From: Bacillus sp. AFS015802
GTDB taxonomy: Bacteria; Bacillota; Bacilli; Bacillales; Bacillaceae_B
DNA: 64,000 nt
NCBI RefSeq assembly: GCF_002561455.1
Contig: NZ_NTUP01000019.1
Span: 1 to 64,000 of the forward strand
Direction: 5' to 3'
Positions 7,646-17,157 of this stretch are shown one piece after another. Within the stretch, counting starts at the first letter, position 1. The number at the start of each line of letters is the position of its first letter. The translations under genes and the position numbers were made by a program. The notes beneath the pieces are model-generated. The model made no database searches and was not told where the DNA came from. It was given only the letters and a program-made list of their open reading frames with translations.

Positions 7646-8851
7646 ATGCTATCTCAAAAAACCATCGAAATCGTGAAATCCACTGCTCCTGTCTTAGAGG
7701 TCAAAGGAACGGAAATAACGTCTGTTTTTTATAAAAACCTATTCACAAACCATCCGGAACTACTGAATATTTTCAATCATGCCAATCAGAAAAAGGGAAG
7801 GCAGCAAACCGCATTGGCCAATACGGTGTATGCCGCTGCACAGAACATTGATAAGCTCGAGAGTATTATTCCTGTAGTGAAGCAGATTGCCCACAAGCAT
7901 CGAAGTTTGGGAGTGAAGCCTGAGCATTATCCGATCGTAGGGGAGCATTTGCTTCAAGCGATCAAACAGGTGCTGGGTGAGGCAGCGACAGATGAGATCA
8001 TTGAAGCATGGGGAGAAGCATATGGTGTCATCGCCGGAGTGTTCATCGATGTGGAAGAAGAGATGTATCAAGAAACGGAGAACAAAGAAGCTGGATACAG
8101 AGACTTCAAACCGTTCATTATCGCAAAAAAGGTAGTGGAAAGCGAAGTCATCACTTCTTTCTATCTTCAACCAAAAGAAGGGGGCCATGTCCCGACTTAC
8201 ATGCCGGGTCAATATATTTCTGTGCGGGTGACGATCCCTGGTGAAGAGTTCACTCACATTCGTCAATACAGTCTATCAAGCGCGCCAATGGAGAATCTTT
8301 TCAGAATTTCTGTGAAAAGAGAGGCAGAAGGTAATCCGGAAGGCAAGGTGTCCAATTTCCTTCATGATCAAGTATTCCCAGGAAGTGAGATTGAAGTCAG
8401 TGCACCGGCAGGAGATTTCTATTTAGAGGATGGCGATTCACCAGTTGCGTTTATAAGCGGGGGAGTAGGGATCACGCCTATGATGAGCATGCTCGAACAG
8501 GTGGCGAGAACCACACCGGAGCGTAAAACGGCGTTTATCCATGCGAGCAGACATGAAGGCGTCCATGCCTTTAAAGGTGAGGTCGACAAGCTCATGACGG
8601 AACTCGAAAACGGGGAAGCCTGCTATATCTATGAAAATCCGCGGGAGGAATCTCTATCCCTTAAAGGATACGTAAACAAAGAAATCCTGAAGCAGTTTGT
8701 GGACGCGGGTACAGAATGCTATGTGTGCGGTCCGGCTCCGTTTATGAAAGCGGTCATCGGGACCTTGAAGGAGATGGGTGTATCCACGGTCCGATTTGAA
8801 TTCTTCGGTCCTGCGATGGATTTAAGCAAGCAGGAAAGCGTGACGGTTTAA
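7646..8851 (+). CDS. hmp: flavohemoprotein Hmp (nitric oxide dioxygenase)
   Basis: 401 residues with the complete three-domain layout. Residues 1 to about 140 are a globin, with the proximal-histidine region KHRSLGVKPEHYPIVG. Residues about 150-255 are the FAD domain, with the RQYSLSSAP motif. Residues about 260-400 are the NAD(P)H domain, with GGVGITPMMSML and YVCGPAPFM. It converts NO to nitrate with O2 and NAD(P)H in the cytosol. I place the start at ATG 7646, six bases after AGAGGTGA; a GTG at 7637 overlaps this site. Two NsrR boxes upstream predict induction by NO. The N-terminus MLSQKTIEIVKSTAPVL matches the B. subtilis protein closely. Confidence 0.97.
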   Translation: MLSQKTIEIVKSTAPVLEVKGTEITSVFYKNLFTNHPELLNIFNHANQKKGRQQTALANTVYAAAQNIDKLESIIPVVKQIAHKHRSLGVKPEHYPIVGEHLLQAIKQVLGEAATDEIIEAWGEAYGVIAGVFIDVEEEMYQETENKEAGYRDFKPFIIAKKVVESEVITSFYLQPKEGGHVPTYMPGQYISVRVTIPGEEFTHIRQYSLSSAPMENLFRISVKREAEGNPEGKVSNFLHDQVFPGSEIEVSAPAGDFYLEDGDSPVAFISGGVGITPMMSMLEQVARTTPERKTAFIHASRHEGVHAFKGEVDKLMTELENGEACYIYENPREESLSLKGYVNKEILKQFVDAGTECYVCGPAPFMKAVIGTLKEMGVSTVRFEFFGPAMDLSKQESVTV

Positions 8852-8887
8852 CGATTTGAAAATTAATGCATGTCGACGGTGGAAACA

Positions 8888-8919
8888 GAAAAACGCGCAG
8901 GGTATCCCTGGCGTTTTTC
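8888..8919. terminator. bidirectional terminator after hmp
   Basis: Stem GAAAAACGC-GCAGGG / CCTG-GCGTTTTTC between the convergent hmp gene and the small gene at 8924-9091. Confidence 0.8.
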
Positions 8920-8923
8920 GTCT

Positions 8924-9091
8924 TTAGTAGCGGTGTTCATCATTATCTTCACGATTTTTAAACGCTTCTTGTGTCACAATCAGTTCTTCATCGCCCGCTG
9001 CGTCTTCAGAGTGTTTAGGGGATGTACTGTTTTGAGGGAAGTTTCCTGGATGTCCCTTTTTCTTTGATTCAAATGATTTTCCACGTGCCAT
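8924..9091 (-). CDS. small hydrophilic protein of unknown function
   Basis: 55 residues from MARGKSFESKKKGHPG to NREDNDEHRY. It has a basic N-terminal third and an acidic C-terminal half, with no cysteine, membrane helix or signal peptide. The start is preceded by AAAAGGAG eight bases upstream. The composition is like that of small spore or stress proteins of Bacillus, but I do not recognise the family. It ends at the terminator shared with hmp. Confidence 0.65.
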   Translation of the reverse strand: MARGKSFESKKKGHPGNFPQNSTSPKHSEDAAGDEELIVTQEAFKNREDNDEHRY

Positions 9092-9268
9092 GTCAGCCAC
9101 TCCTTTTCATTCGTGATACAGATAGTTTTTCCAGCCCAACCTGAAAATATGTGAAGATGAATTGTCAGAAAATAGACGCATCTGATCTGTTCAGGACTTT
9201 GTCGGATTGGATATACTGGTCATAACAGGCCCGCTGCTTTTAGGAAGGCCACTTGAGGAGGGGTAAAG

Positions 9269-9646
9269 TTGGATTTTTCAATGATTGTGTCAGAACATCG
9301 AATCAAGAAGGCATATGAGGACGGGGAGTTCAAGAAGCTGCCTGGCTACGGGAAACCGCTTAATCTGGACGATGATCTTGGTGTCCCCCAAGAATTGAAG
9401 ATGGCCCACCGGATGATGAAGAATGCAGGGTACACCATGGATGAAATGAATGTCAAAAAAGAAATGATGCGGATTGAGGACTTGATCAGGGTATGTGATG
9501 ATGATCTGGAAAAGAAGGAACTCGAGCAGAACCTGAATGAGAAAATGCTGAAGTATAACAGTATGCTTTCGAAGAAGCGGATCAATACGAATAGTTTGTT
9601 ATTCAAAAATTATGAGCATAAACTGGAAGGCAAGCTGCTGAAATAA
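9269..9646 (+). CDS. DUF1992 (DnaJC28-like) domain protein
   Basis: 125 residues with a TTG start, supported by GAGGAGGGG six bases upstream. The N-terminal motif IKKAYEDGEFKKLPGYGKPL is the signature of DUF1992, the conserved domain of DnaJ homologue subfamily C member 28; no J-domain HPD motif is present. The C-terminal half is a charged, probably coiled-coil helix. It is cytosolic, its function is unknown, and it is a single-gene unit with a strong terminator. Confidence 0.85.
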   Translation: MDFSMIVSEHRIKKAYEDGEFKKLPGYGKPLNLDDDLGVPQELKMAHRMMKNAGYTMDEMNVKKEMMRIEDLIRVCDDDLEKKELEQNLNEKMLKYNSMLSKKRINTNSLLFKNYEHKLEGKLLK

Positions 9647-9683
9647 GAAAACACCACTTTCTGCGATGAAAGTGGTGTTTTTC
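9647..9683. terminator. bidirectional terminator
   Basis: Stem AAAACACCACTTT / AAAGTGGTGTTTT between the convergent DUF1992 gene and the small membrane protein gene. Confidence 0.92.
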
Positions 9684-9686
9684 TTA

Positions 9687-9872
9687 TTATTTCGGCTCCT
9701 GGTCCTCTTTAAATAAGAAGAAGGAAATCACTCCGGATAGGAGCGTGCCCCCGATGATGAGCATGATCTTAGAACCAAGCTCGATCTCGGAATAGTATTT
9801 GCCGAGCATCCAATAACAGGCAACGGCTACGAGTATCATGATGGGAATGATCATGGTGAATCGTTTTTTCAA
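9687..9872 (-). CDS. small two-helix membrane protein
   Basis: 61 residues from a TTG start (MKKRFTMIIPIMILV). I prefer it because AAAGGA lies ten bases upstream; the longer GTG form at 9881 would nearly touch that site. Two hydrophobic segments at about residues 6-22 and 34-52 are separated by a short polar loop, and the tail FLFKEDQEPK is charged. No family is recognised. The gene is next to the chemoreceptor on the same strand but separated by 45 bases. Confidence 0.55.
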   Translation of the reverse strand: MKKRFTMIIPIMILVAVACYWMLGKYYSEIELGSKIMLIIGGTLLSGVISFFLFKEDQEPK

Positions 9873-9916
9873 TAGTGCCACATCCTTTAAAGCTGCTGCA
9901 CTTAGTTTACCACAGA

Positions 9917-11398
9917 TTACGCGTTGACACTGTGCTGAATTCGCTCTGCACTTGTGGCAGTATCTTGAACATATTGTGCGATCGTACGGTTGTCACCATG
10001 AAGGGTTTCGATGGTGGCACTGATTTCTTCAAGTCCCGCAGATGTCTGTTGGATGACAGCCGCCAATTCCTTGGTTGACAGCTCGGCTTCCTCGGTCTGA
10101 CCCCTGACATCAGAAGCGGTGGAGGTAAGGCGTTGGAATTCGTTTGAGAGGACGTCAAGCTTCTCACGAAGTGTCGTGAAATAAGATGTCACTTCTCCTG
10201 TTGCCCCTACGTTTTCATTTAGTTTCTCAGAGCTTAGATTCATGATGTCAACGGCTGAAGAGTTCACGGCGTTAACGGAAGCCAGGTTGTCGTTGATGCG
10301 TGTCGCCGTGTTCCGCGTAATTTCCGCCAATTTCCGGATTTCATCGGCCACTATACTGAATCCACGACCTGCTTCCCCTGCCCTTGCAGCCTCGATGGAC
10401 GCATTTAGAGCCAGTAGATTCGTTTGGTCCGTAATATCCTGGATGCTTCCGATAAAGGTATTGGTTTCTTCAATTTTACTTGTGAGCTCTTTAAAGGTTT
10501 GATGAAGGCCTTCGATGATATTTTTCAGCTCGATCATATTCTCCTGAAGATCCATGACGCGTTCGCTTCCTGTAACGGCAATGGCATTCGCATCGCTGGA
10601 GTGGGAGGTAAGATCGTCCGAAAGCCTTGCTACTTCTTCCATTTTACTCATCGTCGTTTCGGTCACGAGAGCGATGTTGTTGATCTGATCACTTTGAGTG
10701 ACACTTCCCGCAGAAATTTCATTCACAGCCGTTTTCATCTCATCATGTGAGACGAGGTGGGTTTGAACCTGTTCGTTGATTTGGCTGATGCTCGATGAGA
10801 TGGTCGCTAATTCCTTTTGCAAAAAGTTTCGTTGTTCTTCTTTTTTCCTGCCTTCGCTTTCAGTCATGTGGATGAATTCCTGAAGTTGTTTGAATTGCGA
10901 GCGGTTTAAATGGATCACGACGCCAAGTACTACGCCGATCAAGACGTAAACCAGAAGGGCAGGTACATATAACTCGGCATAGATGACATCGCCTTCAGGT
11001 GCCAGCACCCCGTTCAGAATAATCAATACCAGACCGGATAGATAACCGACTCCAAAGATCACCGGATTGAAATGAATGGCGCTGACCACTGCTAAAAAGA
11101 GGAGTGTAACTAAATCGGTAGGATTGGCCCCTTCTAAAAACTGCCAGACTCCCATCAGGGCATATACTGTCGGAATGCTGAAATAAACATAGGAATGCGG
11201 TTTCTTTAAAATCATTTGCAGCACAACGAAATATCCTGCAAGAAAAGTAATTTGCAGGGAAAAGATGGTTACAGTGATCGTACCCGACTCATTGATGATC
11301 GAATACGAGAGGGCGGCTGCAAGGCTGATTCCGTACGTGATCAAGAGCAGAAGATTCTTTCTTTTACTATCGACTTCTTTCAATTGCTTAGGGGTCAT
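9917..11398 (-). CDS. methyl-accepting chemotaxis protein with membrane-embedded sensor
   Basis: 493 residues. ATG at 11398 is preceded by AAAGGAGAG; the 17-residue longer frame lacks a site. Residues about 15-190 form about six hydrophobic helices with almost no extracytoplasmic domain, so the ligand or membrane signal is probably sensed inside the membrane. A short helix replaces a recognisable HAMP domain. Residues about 215-490 are the cytoplasmic signalling coiled coil, with the conserved hairpin tip around [20 protein letters not shown], which contacts CheA/CheW. It is divergent from motA, which supports a role in motility control. The signal is unknown. Confidence 0.9.
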   Translation of the reverse strand: MTPKQLKEVDSKRKNLLLLITYGISLAAALSYSIINESGTITVTIFSLQITFLAGYFVVLQMILKKPHSYVYFSIPTVYALMGVWQFLEGANPTDLVTLLFLAVVSAIHFNPVIFGVGYLSGLVLIILNGVLAPEGDVIYAELYVPALLVYVLIGVVLGVVIHLNRSQFKQLQEFIHMTESEGRKKEEQRNFLQKELATISSSISQINEQVQTHLVSHDEMKTAVNEISAGSVTQSDQINNIALVTETTMSKMEEVARLSDDLTSHSSDANAIAVTGSERVMDLQENMIELKNIIEGLHQTFKELTSKIEETNTFIGSIQDITDQTNLLALNASIEAARAGEAGRGFSIVADEIRKLAEITRNTATRINDNLASVNAVNSSAVDIMNLSSEKLNENVGATGEVTSYFTTLREKLDVLSNEFQRLTSTASDVRGQTEEAELSTKELAAVIQQTSAGLEEISATIETLHGDNRTIAQYVQDTATSAERIQHSVNA

Positions 11399-11577
11399 GA
11401 CATTTCTCTCCTTTTTAATAAAACACCCATATATTCCATATATCGACAAAAACAGATGGCGCTTTCATAACGTTTTACGGTAATTTCAAGAAAATTTTGA
11501 ACGGAACTTCCACTCAAGAATCAGCGTTTCCATCCGATATTAGTAATAGACTACGATGAGTAAGGTGGAGCGATCAG

Positions 11578-12369
11578 ATGGATAAGACGTCTTTGATAGG
11601 AGTCATTTTAGGATTGATAGCGGTTGGGGTGGGGATGGTATTTAAAGGGGTAAGCCCGGTTGCCTTATTGAACCCTGCAGCCATTTTGATTATTTTACTG
11701 GGGACGGTGGCCGCTGTGACCATTGCCTTCCCGACACACGAAATCAAAAAAGTACCGAAGCTCTTCGGCATACTGTTTAAAGAACAAAAACTGCAGGACC
11801 CGAAGGAAACGATTCAGTTCTTCTCACAAGTCGCGGATCTTGCCCGGAAAGAAGGACTGCTTGCACTCGAAGCCAAAACACAGGAAGTGGAAGATCCATT
11901 CCTGAGGGACGGACTTTCACTGGCGGTGGATGGTCAGAGTGCCGATTACATAAGGGATGTCCTCCATGAGGAGATCGATGCCATGGAAGAGCGTCACAGT
12001 GCAGGTGCTCTCATCTTTACCCAGGCGGGGACGTATGCGCCTACACTCGGTGTGCTCGGAGCCGTCATCGGATTGATTGCAGCCCTTAGTCACATGGATA
12101 ATACCGATGAGCTTGGTTACGCGATTTCAGCTGCGTTCGTTGCGACATTGCTTGGTATCTTTACGGGATACGTGCTGTGGCACCCTTTTGCCAACAAGCT
12201 GAAACGGAAATCCAAACGTGAAGTTCAAATGAAAATGATGATGGTGGAAGGCATCCTTTCCATCATTGAGGGAGAATCTCCCCGGGTCATTGAACAGAAG
12301 CTGGCATCCTATTTACCGGCAAGCGAACGGATCTTGTTATTAAAGGGGGATGAGGATGAGGCGGCGTAA
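11578..12369 (+). CDS. motA: flagellar stator protein MotA
   Basis: 263 residues with four membrane helices. The cytoplasmic loop, at about residues 55-150, contains the charged torque-generating segment. The motifs TQAGTYAPTLGVLGAVIGLIA and AAFVATLLGIFTGYVLWHPFA are nearly identical to B. subtilis MotA. With MotB it forms the ion-driven stator around the flagellar motor. The start follows AAGGTGGAG. The 3-prime end overlaps motB by 14 bases, which indicates translational coupling. Confidence 0.96.
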   Translation: MDKTSLIGVILGLIAVGVGMVFKGVSPVALLNPAAILIILLGTVAAVTIAFPTHEIKKVPKLFGILFKEQKLQDPKETIQFFSQVADLARKEGLLALEAKTQEVEDPFLRDGLSLAVDGQSADYIRDVLHEEIDAMEERHSAGALIFTQAGTYAPTLGVLGAVIGLIAALSHMDNTDELGYAISAAFVATLLGIFTGYVLWHPFANKLKRKSKREVQMKMMMVEGILSIIEGESPRVIEQKLASYLPASERILLLKGDEDEAA

Positions 12370-13147
12370 GAAGAAACATGATGACGAGCATATGGATGAA
12401 TCCTGGCTGATTCCTTATGCCGACTTACTCACCCTGTTACTGGCACTGTTTATTGTCCTTTACGCATCGAGCTCGGTGGATGCCCAAAAATTCAAGGAGC
12501 TTTCACAGGTGTTCAGTGAAATCTTCACCGGCGGCACAGGGATGATGGAGTATCCAAGCCCTGTTGCACCCCAGCAGTCTAGTGACCAGGAAGAGAAGCA
12601 GGCGGCTTCATCCGGGAATGAAGAGGAAAAAGAGAAGGATATAAGTAAGGAAGAGCTGGATAAACAGGCGTTTCTGAAGGATCAGGAAGAGCTGAAGGAA
12701 ATCCAGGAAAAAATCAACGAATATATCAAGACGAATAATCTGGAAGTGCAATTCGTCACAAAGCTGACGGATGAAGGCCTGCTCCTGACGATTCGTGACA
12801 ATGTATTATTCGACTCGGGATCTGCGACGGTCCAGGGGAGTGATCTGGGCGTAGCCGGGGAATTATCAGAACTCCTTGTCATGAACCCGCCCCGGAACAT
12901 CATCATCAGCGGCCACACAGACAATGTGCCCATCAGAAATGCGGAATTCGACTCGAATTGGGAGCTCAGCGTCATGAGGGCGGTCAATTTCATGAAGATC
13001 ATTCTAGACAACCCCGCCCTTGATCCTCAATGGTTCAGTGCGAAAGGCTTCGGGGAATTCGAGCCGATCGCCGACAACGGGACGGCAGAAGGACGGGGTC
13101 AGAACCGTCGGGTGGAAGTGTTGATACTGCCAAGGGTGACAGAATAG
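12356..13147 (+). CDS. motB: flagellar stator protein MotB
   Basis: 263 residues from ATG 12356, six bases after AAAGGGGG; an ATG at 12350 touches that site. A basic N-terminus is followed by one membrane helix carrying the essential Asp at residue 23 (IPYADLLTLLLALFIVLYAS). Residues about 70-120 are a charged Glu/Lys linker. The C-terminal OmpA-type peptidoglycan-binding domain contains SGHTDNVPI and AEGRGQNRRVEV. It anchors the stator to the wall and forms the ion channel with MotA. The close match to B. subtilis MotB suggests proton coupling, which I did not prove. Confidence 0.96.
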   Translation: MRRRKKKHDDEHMDESWLIPYADLLTLLLALFIVLYASSSVDAQKFKELSQVFSEIFTGGTGMMEYPSPVAPQQSSDQEEKQAASSGNEEEKEKDISKEELDKQAFLKDQEELKEIQEKINEYIKTNNLEVQFVTKLTDEGLLLTIRDNVLFDSGSATVQGSDLGVAGELSELLVMNPPRNIIISGHTDNVPIRNAEFDSNWELSVMRAVNFMKIILDNPALDPQWFSAKGFGEFEPIADNGTAEGRGQNRRVEVLILPRVTE

Positions 13148-13153
13148 AAAAAG

Positions 13154-13185
13154 AAACTGCAGCTGGTTGTCGGCTGCAGTTTTTT
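13154..13185 (+). terminator. motAB terminator
   Basis: Stem AAACTGCAG / CTGCAGTTT followed by a T tract, a few bases after the motB stop. Confidence 0.85.
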
Positions 13186-13512
13186 GTGTGTAGTTAATAG
13201 CATATTTCCGGGGAAATGGTTGGATGCTGTCGTTGGAAAGGGGGAATTGTCGGATGACAGGCAAAGCATGAATGCAAAAAAGACCTTCATGACAATAGAC
13301 CCCATTTGGCAGGAATTCACCTAAATATGTTTTAGCTTTCCTAATTTAGGGAAAAGTTTGGAAAAGCATATAGAAGTAGTGGCTAATCTTCCTGGATTCG
13401 GGGTCTTCACAAAGGAAATCGATCATTTTTTACATACTTAGGCATCTTCAACTATTCACCCCGGTCAGTATTCCAAATGTTAGCCATTGCCTCTATCAAA
13501 GGAGGAGCACGA
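13186..13512. other. long leader upstream of the AgcS transporter gene
   Basis: About 325 bases without a gene. A dyad TTTCC-TAATTTA-GGGAAA lies near 13334-13353. TGTCG occurs at 13228 and 13248 (20 bases apart), too short to call an array. I could not match it to a glycine, lysine or other known riboswitch, and no clear promoter was found. Confidence 0.4.
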
Positions 13513-14904
13513 TTGGATACGTTTTTTGACATCGTAGGTAAGGTATCGGCATGGTTATGGGGTCCACCATTGATCATCGTACTGGGTGCAACTGGTTTGT
13601 ACTTAACATTTTTATTGAAGTTCATACAATTTCGCTATCCTCTCTACATATTTAAGCAAACGATAGGAAGCGTCTTTAAGAAGCCAAAAGGTGAGGGGAC
13701 GGTGACGCCGTTACAGGCGTTGACGTCTGCCCTTTCATCCACGATCGGGGCAGCGAACATCGTCGGTGTCCCGGCAGCCATCATGTTCGGGGGACCCGGT
13801 GCGGTCTTCTGGATGTGGGTGATTGCTTTAATCGGAATGGCACTTAAGTTTTCGGAGAGTGTGCTCGCTGTCCGTTATCGTGAGAAGAATGAAAAGGGAG
13901 AATATGTGGGCGGACCCATGTACTATATGACGAAAGGATTGAACATGAGGTGGCTTGGCGTCTGGTTCGCCTTTGCCCTCATGATCGAGCTGATCCCAAG
14001 TGTGATGGTGCAGGGGAATGCAGTGGCGTCGACGGTAGAGGAAACATTTAAAGTGGACGGTCTGATCACAGGCATTGTCGTTGCACTCATCGTCGTATTG
14101 ATCGTATTTGGCGGGATAAAGCGTATTGGGAAAGTAACGGAGGTCTTTGTTCCGTTCATGGCCCTGATTTATGTAGGGAGTGCATTGGTCATTCTCTTTA
14201 TGAACGTTGACGCAGTGCCCGAATTCTTCAGTCTCATTCTGTCGAACGCATTTCAACCCATGTCGGCAATGGGCGGTTTTGCCGGTGTAGCAGTGGCGGA
14301 GACGATCCGTTGGGGATTTGCCCGTGGTTTATACTCCAATGAGGCAGGACTTGGAACGGCACCCATCGCCCATGCAGCGGCGCAAACCGATCATCCCGTC
14401 AGACAGGGGCTTTGGGCGATTGTTGGGATCGTAATCGATACGATCATTGTATGTACGGCGACGGCTTTTGTCGTATTATCATCCGGGGTTTGGACAGCAG
14501 AGAATGCACTGGATGACCCATCAGCGCTTACCACGGAAGCATTCACGAATTATTTCGGTGAATTCGGAGGAATCCTTGTCACGATTTCATTGATTTTCTT
14601 CGTATTATCGACAATTATCGTCATTGTCTTTTATGGAGCAAAACAGGCTGAATTCCTGTTCGGCTGGAAAACGGCACAGGGAATCAAAGTGGTGTATACC
14701 CTTGCCATCATCCTTGGTTCCGTCGGAGCGGCAAAGGTCATCTGGCAGTTCCTCGATTTGGCCCTTGCAGCCATCCTGATTCCGAATATCATTGCGGTCC
14801 TTCTGTTAAGTAAAGAAGTGAAGAGGCTTACCAACGAGTTCTTTACGTCGGATGAATATTATTTAAAAGATACAGGTAAGGTGAAAGAAAAGAAAATATC
14901 TTAG
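13513..14904 (+). CDS. alanine/glycine:cation symporter (AgcS family)
   Basis: 463 residues from TTG 13513, seven bases after AAAGGAGGA; the longer ATG form at 13477 lacks a site. About ten membrane helices. AgcS motifs are present: ALTSALSSTIGAANIVGVP, GGPMYYMTKGLN, and GFARGLYSNEAGLGTAPIAHA in the substrate-site region. It takes up small neutral amino acids (alanine, glycine or glutamine) with sodium or protons. Bacillus paralogues are AlsT/GlnT-type proteins; I cannot tell which substrate applies. It is a single-gene unit with a long untranslated leader and its own terminator. Confidence 0.92.
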   Translation: MDTFFDIVGKVSAWLWGPPLIIVLGATGLYLTFLLKFIQFRYPLYIFKQTIGSVFKKPKGEGTVTPLQALTSALSSTIGAANIVGVPAAIMFGGPGAVFWMWVIALIGMALKFSESVLAVRYREKNEKGEYVGGPMYYMTKGLNMRWLGVWFAFALMIELIPSVMVQGNAVASTVEETFKVDGLITGIVVALIVVLIVFGGIKRIGKVTEVFVPFMALIYVGSALVILFMNVDAVPEFFSLILSNAFQPMSAMGGFAGVAVAETIRWGFARGLYSNEAGLGTAPIAHAAAQTDHPVRQGLWAIVGIVIDTIIVCTATAFVVLSSGVWTAENALDDPSALTTEAFTNYFGEFGGILVTISLIFFVLSTIIVIVFYGAKQAEFLFGWKTAQGIKVVYTLAIILGSVGAAKVIWQFLDLALAAILIPNIIAVLLLSKEVKRLTNEFFTSDEYYLKDTGKVKEKKIS

Positions 14905-14909
14905 CTTGA

Positions 14910-14950
14910 TAGACTTGTTTTTCCCGAGGGAGAAGCAGGTCTATTTTTTT
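14910..14950 (+). terminator. terminator of the AgcS gene
   Basis: Stem TAGACTTG / CAGGTCTA with an 18-base inner region, followed by seven or more Ts. Confidence 0.8.
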
Positions 14951-15035
14951 GTCTGCCAACTTCCAACTTGTGTAAATTTAAACAAAAGTTTAGAATATTA
15001 ACAAAAGTTACTTTTCTTTATAGGGGTGGGAGAAA

Positions 15036-16130
15036 GTGAACGCGAAAGAAAAACTTTTATTGTCATTAATTGAAGAGAATCCGTTCATGACGCAGCAGGA
15101 GCTTTCAGAGAGAAGTGGGATTTCCCGGTCGGCTGTAGCCGGTTATATTTCAAATCTGGTTAAACAGGGTAAGATTTTAGGCCGTGCCTATGTCGTGCCG
15201 AAAGAAAACGGCATCACCTGCATAGGCGGTGCCAATGTGGACCGGAAGATGCGGTTGATGGGCGGACTGATTCCGGAAACCTCCAATCCTGTGAAAACGG
15301 AACAGACGAGTGGGGGCGTGGCTAGAAATATCGCCGAGAACCTTGGGCGGCTCGGGAAATCCGCTAAACTGATCACAGTTGTCGGGGAGGATACCGAGGG
15401 AAGCTGGCTACTGCAGCAGACGAAAACCTTCGCGGATGTTTCCGGTTCAGAAAGACTTGTAAACGAAAGTACAGGAGCTTACTCCGCCATATTGGACGAA
15501 CAGGGGGAGATGATGTTCGCCATGGCAGATATGAACATTTATGAAAGCGTTGACATCTCATTTATTGAGAAGCGGTGGGGGTTGATTTCGTCTTCTGAAA
15601 TGGTGCTTCTGGACACGAATTTTCCAGAAGATGTGCTGATATACATCATGCGAAGATGTCAATCCGAGGGGGTGCCGTTGACGGTCATCCCGGTTTCCGC
15701 TCCAAAGGTAAAGAAACTCCCTTCTTCATTAGAGGGCGTTTCATGGTTCATCTGCAACAAAGGGGAAGCCGAGATGTATCTGGATATGAAGATCGAAACG
15801 GAGGGCGATTATTTTAAAGCCGCAAAGGACCTTACCTTAAGAGGAGCGGAGCGTGCGGTCATCACCCGTGGAGATCAGGGTCTTGTTTATTACACGACAT
15901 ACAAAGAGGCGACGGCCATCCTGCCTCCAAAGGTAGCCGTACAGGACGTAACGGGAGCAGGGGATGCCCTCGTCGCCGGCATATTATTCGGTTATTTAAA
16001 GGGGTCCGATACAGACGGGGCGTGCCGGATCGGTGTGATTTGCTCGTCGATCACGCTTCAGTCTGAACACACGGTGGCACCGACTCTGAACAGAAGCAAG
16101 CTGCAACAGGAATTCAGTCTATATTATTAG
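15036..16130 (+). CDS. psuK: pseudouridine kinase with N-terminal HTH
   Basis: 364 residues, GTG start after GGGTGGGAG. Residues 1-60 are a winged helix-turn-helix (MTQQELSERSGISRSAVAGYI), a common N-terminal fusion in this group. Residues about 65-355 are a PfkB-type sugar kinase, with GGANVDRKMRL at the start and DVTGAGDALVAGILFG as the anion-hole and catalytic Asp motif. It phosphorylates pseudouridine to pseudouridine 5-prime-phosphate. It is followed after 12 bases by psuG, its pathway partner, with the psuG ribosome binding site overlapping its stop. The HTH may let the enzyme regulate its own operon, which is inference. No PsuT-type nucleoside transporter is adjacent. Confidence 0.9.
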   Translation: MNAKEKLLLSLIEENPFMTQQELSERSGISRSAVAGYISNLVKQGKILGRAYVVPKENGITCIGGANVDRKMRLMGGLIPETSNPVKTEQTSGGVARNIAENLGRLGKSAKLITVVGEDTEGSWLLQQTKTFADVSGSERLVNESTGAYSAILDEQGEMMFAMADMNIYESVDISFIEKRWGLISSSEMVLLDTNFPEDVLIYIMRRCQSEGVPLTVIPVSAPKVKKLPSSLEGVSWFICNKGEAEMYLDMKIETEGDYFKAAKDLTLRGAERAVITRGDQGLVYYTTYKEATAILPPKVAVQDVTGAGDALVAGILFGYLKGSDTDGACRIGVICSSITLQSEHTVAPTLNRSKLQQEFSLYY

Positions 16131-16142
16131 GGGGAAATGGTG

Positions 16143-17078
16143 ATGAATATCAATACGTATGTGGAATACTCAGAGGAAGTAAAGGAAGCTAAACAGAACG
16201 GAAAGGCCCTCGTCGCACTGGAATCCACGATCATTTCCCATGGGATGCCGTATCCTCAAAATGTGAAGACGGCACGTGAAGTGGAGGATATCATTCGCTC
16301 GAAGGGAGCGGTACCGGCTACGATTGCCATTCTGAACGGAAAGATCAAAATCGGCTTATCCCATGAAGAGCTTGAATACTTAGGACAGGCGACGGGTGTG
16401 ATCAAAGCGAGCCGCCGGGATATTCCTTATATCCTTGCATCAAAAAAGGACGGGGCGACGACGGTGGCGGCGACAATGATTTGTGCCGGGCTTGCCGGCA
16501 TTCCGGTCTTTGTCACGGGTGGAATCGGTGGCGTGCACCGGAACGCGGAAGTGACGATGGATGTTTCGGCAGATCTTGAGGAGCTCTCCTTATCGAATGT
16601 GGCGGTCGTATGCGCCGGAGCCAAATCGATATTGGATATCGGCCTGACCCTCGAGTACCTGGAAACAAAGGGAGTCCCCGTCTTAGGTTATAGAACAGAC
16701 AGCCTGCCGGCATTTTATACAAGGAGCAGTCCTTATGACGTAAATTATAAAGTCGAATCGGCAGAAGAAATAGCGAATCTATTAAAAGCCAAATGGGATC
16801 TTGGTCTTAAGGGTGGAGTCGTCGTCGCCAACCCGATCCCTGAAGAGGATGCCATGGACGAATTCGAAATGGACCGCATCATTGAAAGAGCCTTGAAGGA
16901 AGCGGAGGAACAAGGGATTAAAGGCAAGGAAGCGACGCCGTTCCTCCTTGGGAAAGTGAAGGAGCTGACGGATGGGAAAAGCCTGACGGCGAATATCGCG
17001 CTGGTCAAGCATAATGCCCGTGTCGGGGCCGAAATTGCCGTTCGATACGCTGAAAGTAGCGGGGTCGAAGTATTTTGA
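16143..17078 (+). CDS. psuG: pseudouridine-5-prime-phosphate glycosidase
   Basis: 311 residues. ATG 16143 has AGGGGG eight bases upstream; an ATG at 16137 would be too close to that site. Family features: [18 protein letters not shown] (catalytic Glu region), [17 protein letters not shown], and [20 protein letters not shown]. It cleaves the C-glycosidic bond of pseudouridine 5-prime-phosphate to uracil and ribose 5-phosphate, so with PsuK it recycles pseudouridine from RNA turnover. Full length and intact. I found no clear terminator before the kinase gene 80 bases downstream. Confidence 0.95.
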   Translation: MNINTYVEYSEEVKEAKQNGKALVALESTIISHGMPYPQNVKTAREVEDIIRSKGAVPATIAILNGKIKIGLSHEELEYLGQATGVIKASRRDIPYILASKKDGATTVAATMICAGLAGIPVFVTGGIGGVHRNAEVTMDVSADLEELSLSNVAVVCAGAKSILDIGLTLEYLETKGVPVLGYRTDSLPAFYTRSSPYDVNYKVESAEEIANLLKAKWDLGLKGGVVVANPIPEEDAMDEFEMDRIIERALKEAEEQGIKGKEATPFLLGKVKELTDGKSLTANIALVKHNARVGAEIAVRYAESSGVEVF

Positions 17079-17157
17079 TCGTGGATGAAAGCAGGTTACC
17101 CGGTTTTTTGGGGTGAATGGACATTGACCATTTATATGTTCTTAGAGGTAGGGTAAA

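Noticed and set aside
13186-13512. Glycine-type riboswitch upstream of the AgcS gene
   Set aside because: Looked for tandem glycine-aptamer core sequences and a terminator or sequestering stem; none was found.
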